From assembly GCA_021160685.1 (NCBI GenBank), contig JAGHCC010000162.1:1-7046 (forward strand): a DNA stretch of 7,046 nt, given 5' to 3'. This document shows positions 1 to 6,437 of this stretch, one piece after another (the stretch's first letter is position 1; the number at the start of each line of letters is the position of its first letter). Under the pieces are notes generated by a model. The model saw nothing but the letters and a program-made list of their open reading frames with translations, was not told the DNA's origin and searched no databases. The translations under genes and the position numbers were made by a program. The stretch comes from Desulfobulbaceae bacterium (GTDB lineage Bacteria; Desulfobacterota; Desulfobulbia; Desulfobulbales; SURF-16).

Positions 1-257
1 ACCCTGACGATTTCAAGACATCCTTTATTCTCCCGATAAAATATGATATAGCGTTTCACCGGAAAGCTGCGCATACCTGGCAATAACTCCTCCCGTTTCT
101 GCCCTATACCAGATGATTCACAGAGTAGGAGAGACTTGTCGTAAAGAGTATCAATGAAGCGGTCTGCAGCCTGATGTGAGTAATCGGCAATATAAAGCCA
201 TATATTGGTAAGATCGTCAGCAGCTAGATCGGAGATAATGAGTTTGAGTTTTTTCAT
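1..257 (-). CDS. ParE/RelE-family toxin, 3' end cut by the window
   Basis: This is the toxin of a type II toxin-antitoxin pair. ParE-family toxins classically act on DNA gyrase, while RelE relatives cleave mRNA; the target here cannot be told from sequence. Translating the minus strand from ATG at 257 gives 85 complete codons with no stop, so the gene continues past the left edge. ParE proteins are about 90-105 residues, so only the last few residues are missing. Family features seen are an N-terminal basic beta strand (MKKLKLIISDLAADDL), the helix motif DLTNIWLYIADYS (residues 15-27), a second helix around ADRFIDTLYDK (31-41), and the C-terminal block GMRSFPVKRYIIFYRE (61-76), typical of the ParE beta sheet. 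The start ATG overlaps the antitoxin stop in ATGA, with GGGG a few bases upstream as a weak ribosome site, so translation is probably coupled to the antitoxin. Family assignment is strong; ParE over RelE is likely but not certain. Confidence 0.88.
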   Translation of the reverse strand, partial: MKKLKLIISDLAADDLTNIWLYIADYSHQAADRFIDTLYDKSLLLCESSGIGQKREELLPGMRSFPVKRYIIFYRENKGCLEIVR

Positions 258-517
258 ACCCCGAGCTTCTGTCTGCCATTACTCTTTATATTTTGAACAA
301 ACTCAGAGTCAAATTTCCGGGATTTTCCAGCATCCAACTGTTTGACACCGATGAGCAGTTCATGACGTAGTTCTTCCAACATGGCCTGACGCTGGTTCTC
401 CCGGACTTGCAGGAGTCTGAGCCCGTCTCGAATAACTTCACTTGACGATTTGTATTGGCCGGATTTAACCTTACTTACAACCCATTTGTCCATTTCCGTG
501 GTTAAGGAAACATTCAT
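254..517 (-). CDS. ParD-family ribbon-helix-helix antitoxin
   Basis: This 87-residue protein is the antitoxin partner of the toxin that follows it. The N-terminus (MNVSLTTEMDKWVVSKVKSG, residues 1-20) is a ribbon-helix-helix DNA-binding segment: the MNVSLT strand pairs with another subunit and inserts in the operator groove. YKSSSEVIRDGLRLLQ (22-37) is the characteristic ParD second helix with its SSSEVIRDGLR signature. The remaining charged half (about 38-87) would be the flexible region that wraps and neutralises the toxin. Length fits the family (80-95 residues). The start at 517 is well fixed by a strong AGGAGG (528-523, minus strand) five bases upstream. It is the first gene of a two-gene operon, autoregulated in known relatives; repeated ATTATTG-type sequence just upstream is a plausible operator. 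It lies 68 nt after the MATE gene on the same strand, so some read-through is possible. Confidence 0.92.
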   Translation of the reverse strand: MNVSLTTEMDKWVVSKVKSGQYKSSSEVIRDGLRLLQVRENQRQAMLEELRHELLIGVKQLDAGKSRKFDSEFVQNIKSNGRQKLGV

Positions 518-522
518 ATTGA

Positions 523-528
523 CCTCCT
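523..528 (-). promoter_or_regulatory. Strong ribosome binding site of the antitoxin gene
   Basis: The minus strand reads AGGAGG here, five bases before the antitoxin ATG at 517. It is the best Shine-Dalgarno match among the genes of the window, and it fixes the antitoxin start. High antitoxin translation relative to the toxin, which has only a weak site, is what such modules need. Confidence 0.85.
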
Positions 529-547
529 TTTCTGATTCTTTTCTTAC

Positions 548-573
548 AATAACAATTATTGGCCATTATTGCC
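548..573. promoter_or_regulatory. Candidate operator/promoter region of the toxin-antitoxin operon
   Basis: An inverted repeat AATAA-CAA-TTATT (548-560) overlaps two tandem near-identical direct repeats, ATTATTGGCC (555-564) and ATTATTGCC (565-573), spaced by one DNA turn. Ribbon-helix-helix antitoxins bind short repeats at about this spacing upstream of their own gene, so this is a reasonable autoregulatory site. I see no convincing -35/-10 pair, and operator function is inference. Confidence 0.4.
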
Positions 574-585
574 ATAGCCACTGAA

Positions 586-1995
586 TTACTCCTTCTCGTT
601 TTTCTCTATCACCAGCATCTTCTCCCATCTGCCCTCCCGATAGCGCCAGGATATTAAAAGACAGAGGGTGGCGATAAAGACAACAATGCAGGACCAAGCC
701 GCATAGATCCCCATTCCCATATAATTAATCCCAACAAAGAGGGGAACAATCATACAGGCCAGAGACGCCCCGGAAATGGCCAAAAGGAGAAAACGAGTGT
801 CCCCGGCTCCCTTGAGCACTCCTGCAAAGATCATGTAAAAGACATCCAGGAGGATGTAGGCGGCCACCAGGCCCAGAATTTTTGCGGCCATTTGCGAAAT
901 TTCTTTATATTGGCCGCTGGTACCATTGGAGTGGATAAAGATGGAAACAATATGTTCCGGGGTGAAAATAAAGAAAACATCCAGGATCAGGGTATAGGCC
1001 AGAAGGATGTGAATTCCGCTCCAGGCGGCGGCCCGTGCCTCTTTCGGCCTGCCTCTTCCCAGGGCATGTCCTGCCATGCTGCTGATTCCGCAAGAAAAGC
1101 CAAGGGCCGGCATAAAGGCCAGGGAGCTGATGGAGATAACAATATTGGTGGCAGCAAGGGGCTCCGTGCCCATCCGCCCGACCATGAGGATAAAGAAGGT
1201 GAAGGCAAAGATGTCCATGCTGTACTGCAGGGCACCGGGAACACCATATCTGAGCAGACGAAAAAAGATCTCCCGGTCCAGTCCCATGGTCTCAAACAGC
1301 CGGTACTCTCTTCTCTGACCAAGGGAAAAGGTACACAGGGTAAGAAATCCGGCGGTCACCGCCCAGGCAATAACAGTGGCAATTCCTGCACCTCTGATTC
1401 CCAACTCGGGCAAGCCCCAGAGTCCGTTGATGAGCGCGTAATCCAGAGGGATGTTGATTGCCATTCCCAGGATATTTGCGAGCATCACCGGTCTGGTCTG
1501 CCCTTTTCCTGTAAAAAATCCAGACAGGGTCTGAACGGCCACATAGAGTATGCCTCCCTGGCAGAGGATCTTGAAATAAATCTCTTCCAGGCTGCGAATC
1601 CCGGGACTGTGACCGACCAGGGTAAACAGGGGAGTCGTGGCAAAAGAGGCGAATAACAGGAGAATAAATCCGGAGAGGATGGTGAAAAAGATCCCCTGCC
1701 AGAGAACAGCCCCTACTCTTTCCGGCCTCCCTGAGCCATGGTATTGGGCAATAAAAACCGAGACATAGCCTGAAACCCCACCCAGAAGACAGAGAAGGAG
1801 AAAGGCCGTAACTCCGGCCGGGACCACAGCGGAAATGGCCTCCACACTGTAATGGGAGAGGAAAATCCGGTCGGTAAACTCCATCACTGTGGTGGCAGCC
1901 ATGCCTGTCACCAGGGGCACACAGACCCTGGAAACTTCCCGGTACCGGCTTTTGCTGCGCCAGTCACTCCACAGCCTGGATAAAAGAGTCATCAT
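586..1995 (-). CDS. MATE-family efflux transporter
   Basis: This inner-membrane protein of 469 residues exports small molecules, often cationic drugs or metabolites, in exchange for Na+ or H+. It has the usual MATE length and a pseudo-twofold layout of about 12 hydrophobic helices. Family motifs seen are VMEFTDRIFLSHYSVEAISAV in the first helix region (38-57, with acidic Glu39 and Asp42), GFFTGKGQTRPVMLANILGM (159-178) followed by INIPLDYALINGLWGLPELGIRGAGIAT, the start of the second half at RYGVPGALQYSMD (249-261), ALGRGRPKEA (311-320) and GVLKGAGDTRF (392-402). There is a short basic/acidic cytoplasmic tail. The ATG lies only 7 nt after the stop of the Fe-S/DUF3786 gene and has no clear Shine-Dalgarno, so translational coupling is likely. 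A second ATG three bases further in is equally possible as start. The substrate cannot be predicted. The class is NorM/DinF-like, without firm subfamily assignment. Confidence 0.95.
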   Translation of the reverse strand: MMTLLSRLWSDWRSKSRYREVSRVCVPLVTGMAATTVMEFTDRIFLSHYSVEAISAVVPAGVTAFLLLCLLGGVSGYVSVFIAQYHGSGRPERVGAVLWQGIFFTILSGFILLLFASFATTPLFTLVGHSPGIRSLEEIYFKILCQGGILYVAVQTLSGFFTGKGQTRPVMLANILGMAINIPLDYALINGLWGLPELGIRGAGIATVIAWAVTAGFLTLCTFSLGQRREYRLFETMGLDREIFFRLLRYGVPGALQYSMDIFAFTFFILMVGRMGTEPLAATNIVISISSLAFMPALGFSCGISSMAGHALGRGRPKEARAAAWSGIHILLAYTLILDVFFIFTPEHIVSIFIHSNGTSGQYKEISQMAAKILGLVAAYILLDVFYMIFAGVLKGAGDTRFLLLAISGASLACMIVPLFVGINYMGMGIYAAWSCIVVFIATLCLLISWRYREGRWEKMLVIEKNEKE

Positions 1996-2002
1996 AAAAG
2001 AT

Positions 2003-2812
2003 TCATGAGTTATGATGGCTGGCGGCTATCTGCTCGAACATCTTCACCAGACCGGCACACAGAGTATAGATTGATTTGATGTGAAGGTTTGCGCCGCAAC
2101 ACTCATCAAAAAAGATGGTGAGTTCTGAACCAAGATCTTCATCGGCAGCCTGGTAACAGATGAGGATGGGGATATGGGGAAGTGGATGGAGGATCAGGGC
2201 AATGTCGGCCTTATACCAAATGGTTTCCTTGCCCATGAACAGGTCAATGAGATCCGTAAGGAGATCCGGATTGGCATCGGCCAGGCTGCGCAAAGGTTTT
2301 TCGCAACGGCTGGTAAACAGGCCCTGCCAGTCTATGCCTCCTTTCAGTTCCCGAAAGGAGATCCAGTTTCCTGTGATATCGATATGGGTTGGATGGGTGA
2401 CATAGCTTAAGATTGGTGCTTGAACCCAGGAGATAATGTGGCATTCCGAGTGGATCTTGCCCTGTTTGTCCACTGTGAATTTTTTGCCGAGAGAATTGAC
2501 GTGGAGCTGGTTGTTCTGGTCAGAAGTGCAGCCCAGAATGGGTGCGGCTCTCTGAAAATCAATATTGGCGACTTTTTTTTCAAGTTTCTCAAGAAACTCA
2601 GGACGTGCACTGTCCCGGTTATCACGGTTTTGGATAATCGGGCCCAGGGAAGCGATGTCTTCCTGGCGGAGGTGGGGGCAGTCGGCAAAGGTCTTTTGAC
2701 CAGCCACCACTGCAGCGCAGAAGGCCAGACAGGAGGGCAGAAAACACTGACCGCAGTTGGTCCTGGGGGTAATTTTATAGAGATTAAGGGGAGTCAGTTT
2801 AGGGTTGGTCAT
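2003..2812 (-). CDS. Fe-S motif plus DUF3786 domain protein
   Basis: This is a 269-residue soluble protein of unknown function. Residues 18-46 carry a four-cysteine motif, Cys20-x2-Cys23-x4-Cys28-x16-Cys45-Pro, in the context TNCGQC...PSCLAF...DCP. It matches the putative 4Fe-4S domain (PF04060 type) found at the N-terminus of the corrinoid iron-sulfur protein large subunit of acetyl-CoA synthase/CO dehydrogenase systems. Cys32 is an extra cysteine. The rest, from about residue 80 to 262, fits DUF3786, including ITGNWISFRELKGGIDWQGLF (146-166) and a cysteine-bearing FDECCGANLHIKSIY near the end (235-249). There is no signal peptide or membrane segment, so it is cytoplasmic. The start ATG at 2812 has no visible Shine-Dalgarno. 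It follows the GTPase gene by 40 nt and precedes the MATE gene by 7 nt. A role in electron transfer to, or handling of, a corrinoid or other metal cofactor is inferred only from the shared motif. Confidence 0.85.
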   Translation of the reverse strand: MTNPKLTPLNLYKITPRTNCGQCFLPSCLAFCAAVVAGQKTFADCPHLRQEDIASLGPIIQNRDNRDSARPEFLEKLEKKVANIDFQRAAPILGCTSDQNNQLHVNSLGKKFTVDKQGKIHSECHIISWVQAPILSYVTHPTHIDITGNWISFRELKGGIDWQGLFTSRCEKPLRSLADANPDLLTDLIDLFMGKETIWYKADIALILHPLPHIPILICYQAADEDLGSELTIFFDECCGANLHIKSIYTLCAGLVKMFEQIAASHHNS

Positions 2813-2852
2813 TTTTTTCGGAGCTTTGAAGGTTACGAGGGGAGGGGAAGGG

Positions 2853-4277
2853 TCAGGTCTTGCCCCGTGAAATAGAACCTAAGCTCTTTGTCAGCATTTT
2901 TTTTAATGTGTCAGCCGCCTGTTCGATCGTCTCCTGGTCATCTCCCTGGATCGCCTTGAAAAAGGCCCTGCATGTCTTTCTTGCAGTCCTGTCCAACCCT
3001 GTTGAGTAGCCCTGTTTTGTGCCCGGCGTTTCAGTCATGGATGTACTGTCGGGATAATCGCGGCGGCCGTGGGCCCAGTTGATGATGTGGCTGTAGAATA
3101 TCAACGCCCTGTCCAGCAGGATGTAAAGAAACTGGATATTGTTTGCCGGCCCGAATTGCAGTTTCTGGTGATCAAGCTTTATACCCAGCAGGCGAACGCC
3201 CGATAAAAACTCTTTGCCCTTCAGAGTGGTTCCGGCAGCTCCAATCACTCCGCCAAGGGTGGAAAAAAAACCAAAGCTAATACCGTGGGCCGCAACATCA
3301 AATCCGGCTCCAATGGCAGCGCCACTAAGCGCCCCGGCCATCACCAGTTGTGTTTTGCTCAGGCCGAGGAACTGCCAGGTTTTCTCACTGAAAAGATCTT
3401 CCTGCAGGATGGAGTGGTCCGGCAGGTCATAGTTGAAAATATTATGTTTAAAAACCGAACGGATTTGCCGATACGTCTTCTGCTCTTCTTTGGCCACAAA
3501 ACGGACGTATTTTTTATGTAGTTTTTCTCTCAATGCAGATTCATCCGTTCCTTCCGGGTATGGCGCAGTCCTGCGATAAGAAAGAATGCCCGTCAGCATG
3601 GACACAATAGCATCGGCTGTTTGTTGGTTGCGGGCTGTCCAGTCCTGTTTAAAGGCTGATATCACCATCTCCAGCACAGTCTGCAGATTCTGGTCTATGC
3701 TTTTTAAGCTTTCCAGTAGCGAGATCCGCTGGGCATAGGTTGCCCTGTTTGAGTTAAAGATGCGGATTGAATTGAAATGTTTCCTGAATTCGTTTTGCCA
3801 CTGTTTGCGATAGGAGCTATCATCTTCCTTGCTGTTAATGATGGCCATGCGCGGCCGGCCGGTCAGCCGCAGGATCTCCATTTCCGCCCGGTCCACATTG
3901 CGCACCGGCCGTGATCCATCAATAACAAAAATAATCCCTGCCCCGTCAAGAAGAGGCGTCAGCAGCTCGCAGTCATCGCGAAAGGCCGGATCCTTTTCAT
4001 GGGCGCGGACAAACTCTTTTACCATGTCTTCATCCGGGCCTTCGTAGTTCTGCATCCAACGCAAGGTATTGCGCGGGTTCTGAAAACCGGGTGTGTCAAC
4101 AAAGCGTATAATCTCCCGCCCGTCTATAATAACAGGAAAGCTCCGACACTCGGTGGTTTCACCGGGAATGGGGCTGATGCGAACGGAATCGTCTTCAGCA
4201 AGCGTGGAGAGTACCGAAGATTTCCCCTCATTGGGATGACCGACTACGGCAAACTCGGGAACAACTGGTTTTATCAT
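2853..4277 (-). CDS. GTPase with C-terminal DUF3482 domain
   Basis: This is a 474-residue GTP-binding protein of the Era/TrmE-like fold with the C-terminal extension known as DUF3482; function unknown. Residues 8-160 form the G domain. G1 is GHPNEGKS (13-20), the G2 threonines are in PGETTEC (Thr41/Thr42), and G3 is DTPG (61-64). The G4 position reads INSKED (147-152) instead of NKxD, so guanine specificity may be relaxed or the motif degenerate. A helical region (about 195-300) is followed by a glycine/alanine-rich hydrophobic stretch, MAGALSGAAIGAGFDVAAHG and SFGFFSTLGGVIGAAG (313-349), a glycine-zipper-like hairpin that could insert in or lie on the membrane. The start at 4277 has GGTGG (4286-4282) just upstream. 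It lies 73 nt after the DUF2868 gene, its regular partner in many Proteobacteria, which suggests a membrane-bound GTPase complex. Confidence is high for the family; the role is unknown. Confidence 0.93.
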   Translation of the reverse strand: MIKPVVPEFAVVGHPNEGKSSVLSTLAEDDSVRISPIPGETTECRSFPVIIDGREIIRFVDTPGFQNPRNTLRWMQNYEGPDEDMVKEFVRAHEKDPAFRDDCELLTPLLDGAGIIFVIDGSRPVRNVDRAEMEILRLTGRPRMAIINSKEDDSSYRKQWQNEFRKHFNSIRIFNSNRATYAQRISLLESLKSIDQNLQTVLEMVISAFKQDWTARNQQTADAIVSMLTGILSYRRTAPYPEGTDESALREKLHKKYVRFVAKEEQKTYRQIRSVFKHNIFNYDLPDHSILQEDLFSEKTWQFLGLSKTQLVMAGALSGAAIGAGFDVAAHGISFGFFSTLGGVIGAAGTTLKGKEFLSGVRLLGIKLDHQKLQFGPANNIQFLYILLDRALIFYSHIINWAHGRRDYPDSTSMTETPGTKQGYSTGLDRTARKTCRAFFKAIQGDDQETIEQAADTLKKMLTKSLGSISRGKT

Positions 4278-4350
4278 GCTGCCACCGTAAATATTCTGGT
4301 TGTACTAAAAAGCTACTATAACCATGGACTGTAAATGTTTGGGTAGTGCC
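4278..4350 (-). other. DUF2868-DUF3482 spacer with a motif copy and a weak hairpin
   Basis: This 73-nt intercistronic gap has two notable elements. Directly after the DUF2868 stop lies GTAAATGTTTGGGTAGTGCC (4331-4350, plus strand), resembling sequences in the far-right intergenic region. A weak inverted repeat, TGGTTGTA (4297-4304) with TATAACCA (4317-4324), could form an 8-bp stem with one non-Watson-Crick position and a 12-nt loop. No U-tract follows in the direction of transcription, so it is not a convincing terminator, and the two genes are probably co-transcribed. Confidence 0.35.
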
Positions 4351-6099
4351 TTATATTTGTTCATTCGGGGCAGCGAAGCGTACTGGTTTGTTACTCGAGC
4401 TGGCCCGAATGGGCGAAGATGAGGTGCTACCCGAATATTTATCTGCCACCAACTCTGAGACTTGAAAATCGGGATATCCCAGGGCTCTGATATTATCCCG
4501 CCAGATCTGCAGATCTTCTTTTTTAACCGGTGTGAAAATAGTATTTGAACCGGGTTTGCCCACCAGGGCCACGACAAGAGGAACATCCGAACCCATCAGA
4601 GTTCGCAATTTCCCGAGAAAAGAAAAAAACTCCTGAATAGGCGGTTGCCACGCCTCCTGCAGTATAACAATGTTTTCTATTGTCGACTTCCTGTTTTTTT
4701 CTGTAAGCTGATCAAAAACAAGCTGATCATCAGCGTACTCTTCACCTGTTCTCAAGGTTTCATGAACAGTGACACCTAACCGTTCCAGCACCAATCCTTG
4801 CAGCGTATTCAGGGGACACTGGTCATAGAGTTCGTCGGGAATCAGGGTGACAGCGCTATGAGGGGAAACTTGATCTTCCGGGACAAATATTTGTGGTTTT
4901 TCCTTTTCTTTCGGCTGCGGAGGCTTTATGGGAAGCGGTGTCTTCGGGGCAAGAGGTGTTTTAAGATGGACCGGTTCAGCTTCCTGGACAGGTGCATGAT
5001 AAGGGTCCTGGCCGGGTGCCTGGGTTGAAACCTGCTGGGTTGTCATTCGCTGCAGGAGTTGCCTGTGGGCAGTCTTTCTAAACTGCAATCGTGCCAGGCT
5101 GCGCCGTTCTCCACTCAGGCCGACAAAAAATAACGCCAGTCGGGGAAGCAGTCCATAAAATAGGACAGACAGACAGAGAAATGGCCACCATGAAACCAGG
5201 TCTTGAGTTGCCAGATGATAGATGCCTTCTTTCAATACCATCTGGCTGCCTTCAATCTGGGCAAGACTCGGGTAGGCAATATTCACCGGAACAAACCAGG
5301 ACCAGGGCAGAGAAATAGATTGAACCAGTGTGAAGACAAATTGTTCGCTGACTTGCAGGGTTGATTGCCAGCCAAAGGCAATATCCGCTCCCATCACCTT
5401 AAGCAGGGTAGCGGCAAGAACGCCTACGTTAAAACCGAGGGCAAGGACCTGGATCAGAGACAACATCGGCCAGAGGAAAAGAGAACCATGGGCATGTGTT
5501 TTTTCCCGGACAAGTCCCATGGCAGAGGCCATCTGAAGACGTTGCCGGACGTTTAATTTGTTCCCGGCATATCCTCTGATCTTCAGCATAACCCGGACAA
5601 TCAGCTTGCTTAGCAGCACATAGAGCACAGATGAATGGAGATCGAGCCGCAACAGCAGACGGTACAGGGATGCCGCTCCAAACAAAGCAAGAAGCAAGAC
5701 CTGTACTCCGACGAATAAACCCAGGTATACGGAAATATTCACAGGCGCTGAACCGGAGTAGGCAAGAAAGGAAAAGGCCAGACCGGTTCCGGAAATCAGA
5801 CCAAGCAGCAGCAATCCCCAGCGAAAAAATCCGTACAGTTCACTCCACAGTTTTCCAGGCAGGGGTGCACCATCATCCTGCTCCTTCAGCTTTTTTTGCC
5901 GGCTTTTGAGCCATCTGTTGAGCAGTAGAGGCGGGTTTAACTCTTCCTCTGCTTCACCCTCCGATTCAATCAGGTGCAGATAAATATCACGATCGCGGCG
6001 CCTGAGCGCATCTTGCCCCTCTTCCTCGATCACAGCATCATCAAGGAGAAGCAGATATTCAAGATCAATGAGATCGGCTATACGCCAGAGGGGTTTCAT
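4351..6099 (-). CDS. DUF2868 membrane protein, partner of the GTPase
   Basis: This is a 582-residue integral membrane protein of unknown function. A cytoplasmic N-terminal region rich in acidic and basic residues (1-85, with RRRDRDIYLHLIESEGEAEEEL at 33-54) precedes four predicted helices at about 94-114, 122-149, 208-233 and 304-327. A proline-rich linker follows (about 361-402, APVQ... and TPLPIKPPQPK). The C-terminal soluble domain (403-552) has alternating strand/helix character: ENIVILQEAWQPPIQEFFSF (475-494), VPLVVALVGKPGSNTIF (506-522) and LQIWRDNIRALGYPD (530-544). VGKPGSN looks superficially like a P-loop but lacks the GK[ST], so no nucleotide binding is claimed. The low-complexity serine-rich tail (555-570) is probably disordered. 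The ATG at 6099 lacks a Shine-Dalgarno; a TATAGA (6115-6110, minus strand) close upstream could be a -10 giving a very short leader, which is speculative. The gene is first in the four-gene run, upstream of its usual DUF3482 partner. Confidence 0.9.
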   Translation of the reverse strand: MKPLWRIADLIDLEYLLLLDDAVIEEEGQDALRRRDRDIYLHLIESEGEAEEELNPPLLLNRWLKSRQKKLKEQDDGAPLPGKLWSELYGFFRWGLLLLGLISGTGLAFSFLAYSGSAPVNISVYLGLFVGVQVLLLALFGAASLYRLLLRLDLHSSVLYVLLSKLIVRVMLKIRGYAGNKLNVRQRLQMASAMGLVREKTHAHGSLFLWPMLSLIQVLALGFNVGVLAATLLKVMGADIAFGWQSTLQVSEQFVFTLVQSISLPWSWFVPVNIAYPSLAQIEGSQMVLKEGIYHLATQDLVSWWPFLCLSVLFYGLLPRLALFFVGLSGERRSLARLQFRKTAHRQLLQRMTTQQVSTQAPGQDPYHAPVQEAEPVHLKTPLAPKTPLPIKPPQPKEKEKPQIFVPEDQVSPHSAVTLIPDELYDQCPLNTLQGLVLERLGVTVHETLRTGEEYADDQLVFDQLTEKNRKSTIENIVILQEAWQPPIQEFFSFLGKLRTLMGSDVPLVVALVGKPGSNTIFTPVKKEDLQIWRDNIRALGYPDFQVSELVADKYSGSTSSSPIRASSSNKPVRFAAPNEQI

Positions 6100-6159
6100 G
6101 GGTCAATTTTCTATAACTAAGAGTGTTTGTGACTATTCAGCACAACAACCGGGGTGAAG

Positions 6160-6178
6160 ATTCCGGCATTTATTTTAA
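6160..6178 (+). repeat. Degenerate partial copy of the REP-like arm
   Basis: ATTCCGGCAT at 6160-6169 is identical to the first ten bases of the hairpin in the neighbouring inverted-repeat arm (6203-6212). It is followed by a T/A-rich tract aligning loosely with the arm's loop, but the closing GCCGGAAT half is absent. It may be a decayed extra unit of the same element; ten bases is short, so chance cannot be excluded. Confidence 0.35.
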
Positions 6179-6198
6179 AAGTAACAAAAGAATTATAT

Positions 6199-6285
6199 CG
6201 TCATTCCGGCATGTTTTTAGCCGGAATCCAGGATGGAGTAAGTGGGCAGTTTCTGGATTCCGGCTAAAAACATGCCGGAATGACG
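6199..6285. repeat. Perfect 33-bp inverted repeat made of nested hairpins (REP-pair/MITE-like)
   Basis: Positions 6199-6231 and 6253-6285 are exact reverse complements over 33 bases, separated by a 21-nt spacer. Each arm also folds on itself: ATTCCGGC (6203-6210) pairs with GCCGGAAT (6220-6227) across a 9-nt loop, and the same holds for 6257-6264 with 6274-6281. This gives two palindromic units in opposite orientation, the layout of REP/BIME-type extragenic elements; a short non-autonomous MITE is the alternative. The outer ends begin CGTCATTCC, resembling a GTCATTCC...GGAATCC class of dispersed repeats common in proteobacterial genomes (recalled, not searched). No target-site duplication is apparent at the ends. 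In RNA it could form one long hairpin or two small ones. Confidence 0.9.
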
Positions 6286-6437
6286 TAACCGTTTATACGT
6301 TGTTGTTTGCTATGGACTTTGTTTGTAACCTCTTGGGACTATTGAGTAAATGTTTACGATAGAATTGAACCTCGTATCCCGATCAGGTCAAATCAAGCTA
6401 ACACACCGATTCAATAAACAAAAGATGAAAAAATCCG

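Noticed and set aside
892..1656. A 254-codon open frame on the plus strand, antisense to the MATE gene
   Set aside because: Its translation is low in hydrophobic structure, rich in G, K, Q and S, and resembles no family. The minus-strand frame has clear MATE motifs along its whole length, so this is a shadow frame.
2838..2857. G-rich tract in the GTPase-DUF3786 spacer as a possible G-quadruplex
   Set aside because: Only three runs of three or more G are present, followed by a GG pair, so it does not meet the usual four-run pattern.
2420..2875. A 151-codon open frame on the plus strand across the Fe-S/DUF3786 gene
   Set aside because: It lies opposite a gene with recognisable cysteine and DUF3786 motifs and has no supporting ribosome site or family features.
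4297..4324. Inverted repeat in the DUF2868-DUF3482 gap as a terminator
   Set aside because: The stem is A/T-rich, has one non-Watson-Crick position and a 12-nt loop, and is not followed by a U-tract in the transcribed direction.
5861..6060. Acidic/basic N-terminal region of the DUF2868 protein as a separate small gene or signal sequence
   Set aside because: It is continuous in frame with the membrane domain, contains no hydrophobic signal segment, and fits the cytoplasmic N-terminal part of the family.
6123..6362. A 79-codon open frame on the plus strand
   Set aside because: It reads straight through the perfect inverted repeat, so most of the product is a translation of the repeat arms; no ribosome site.
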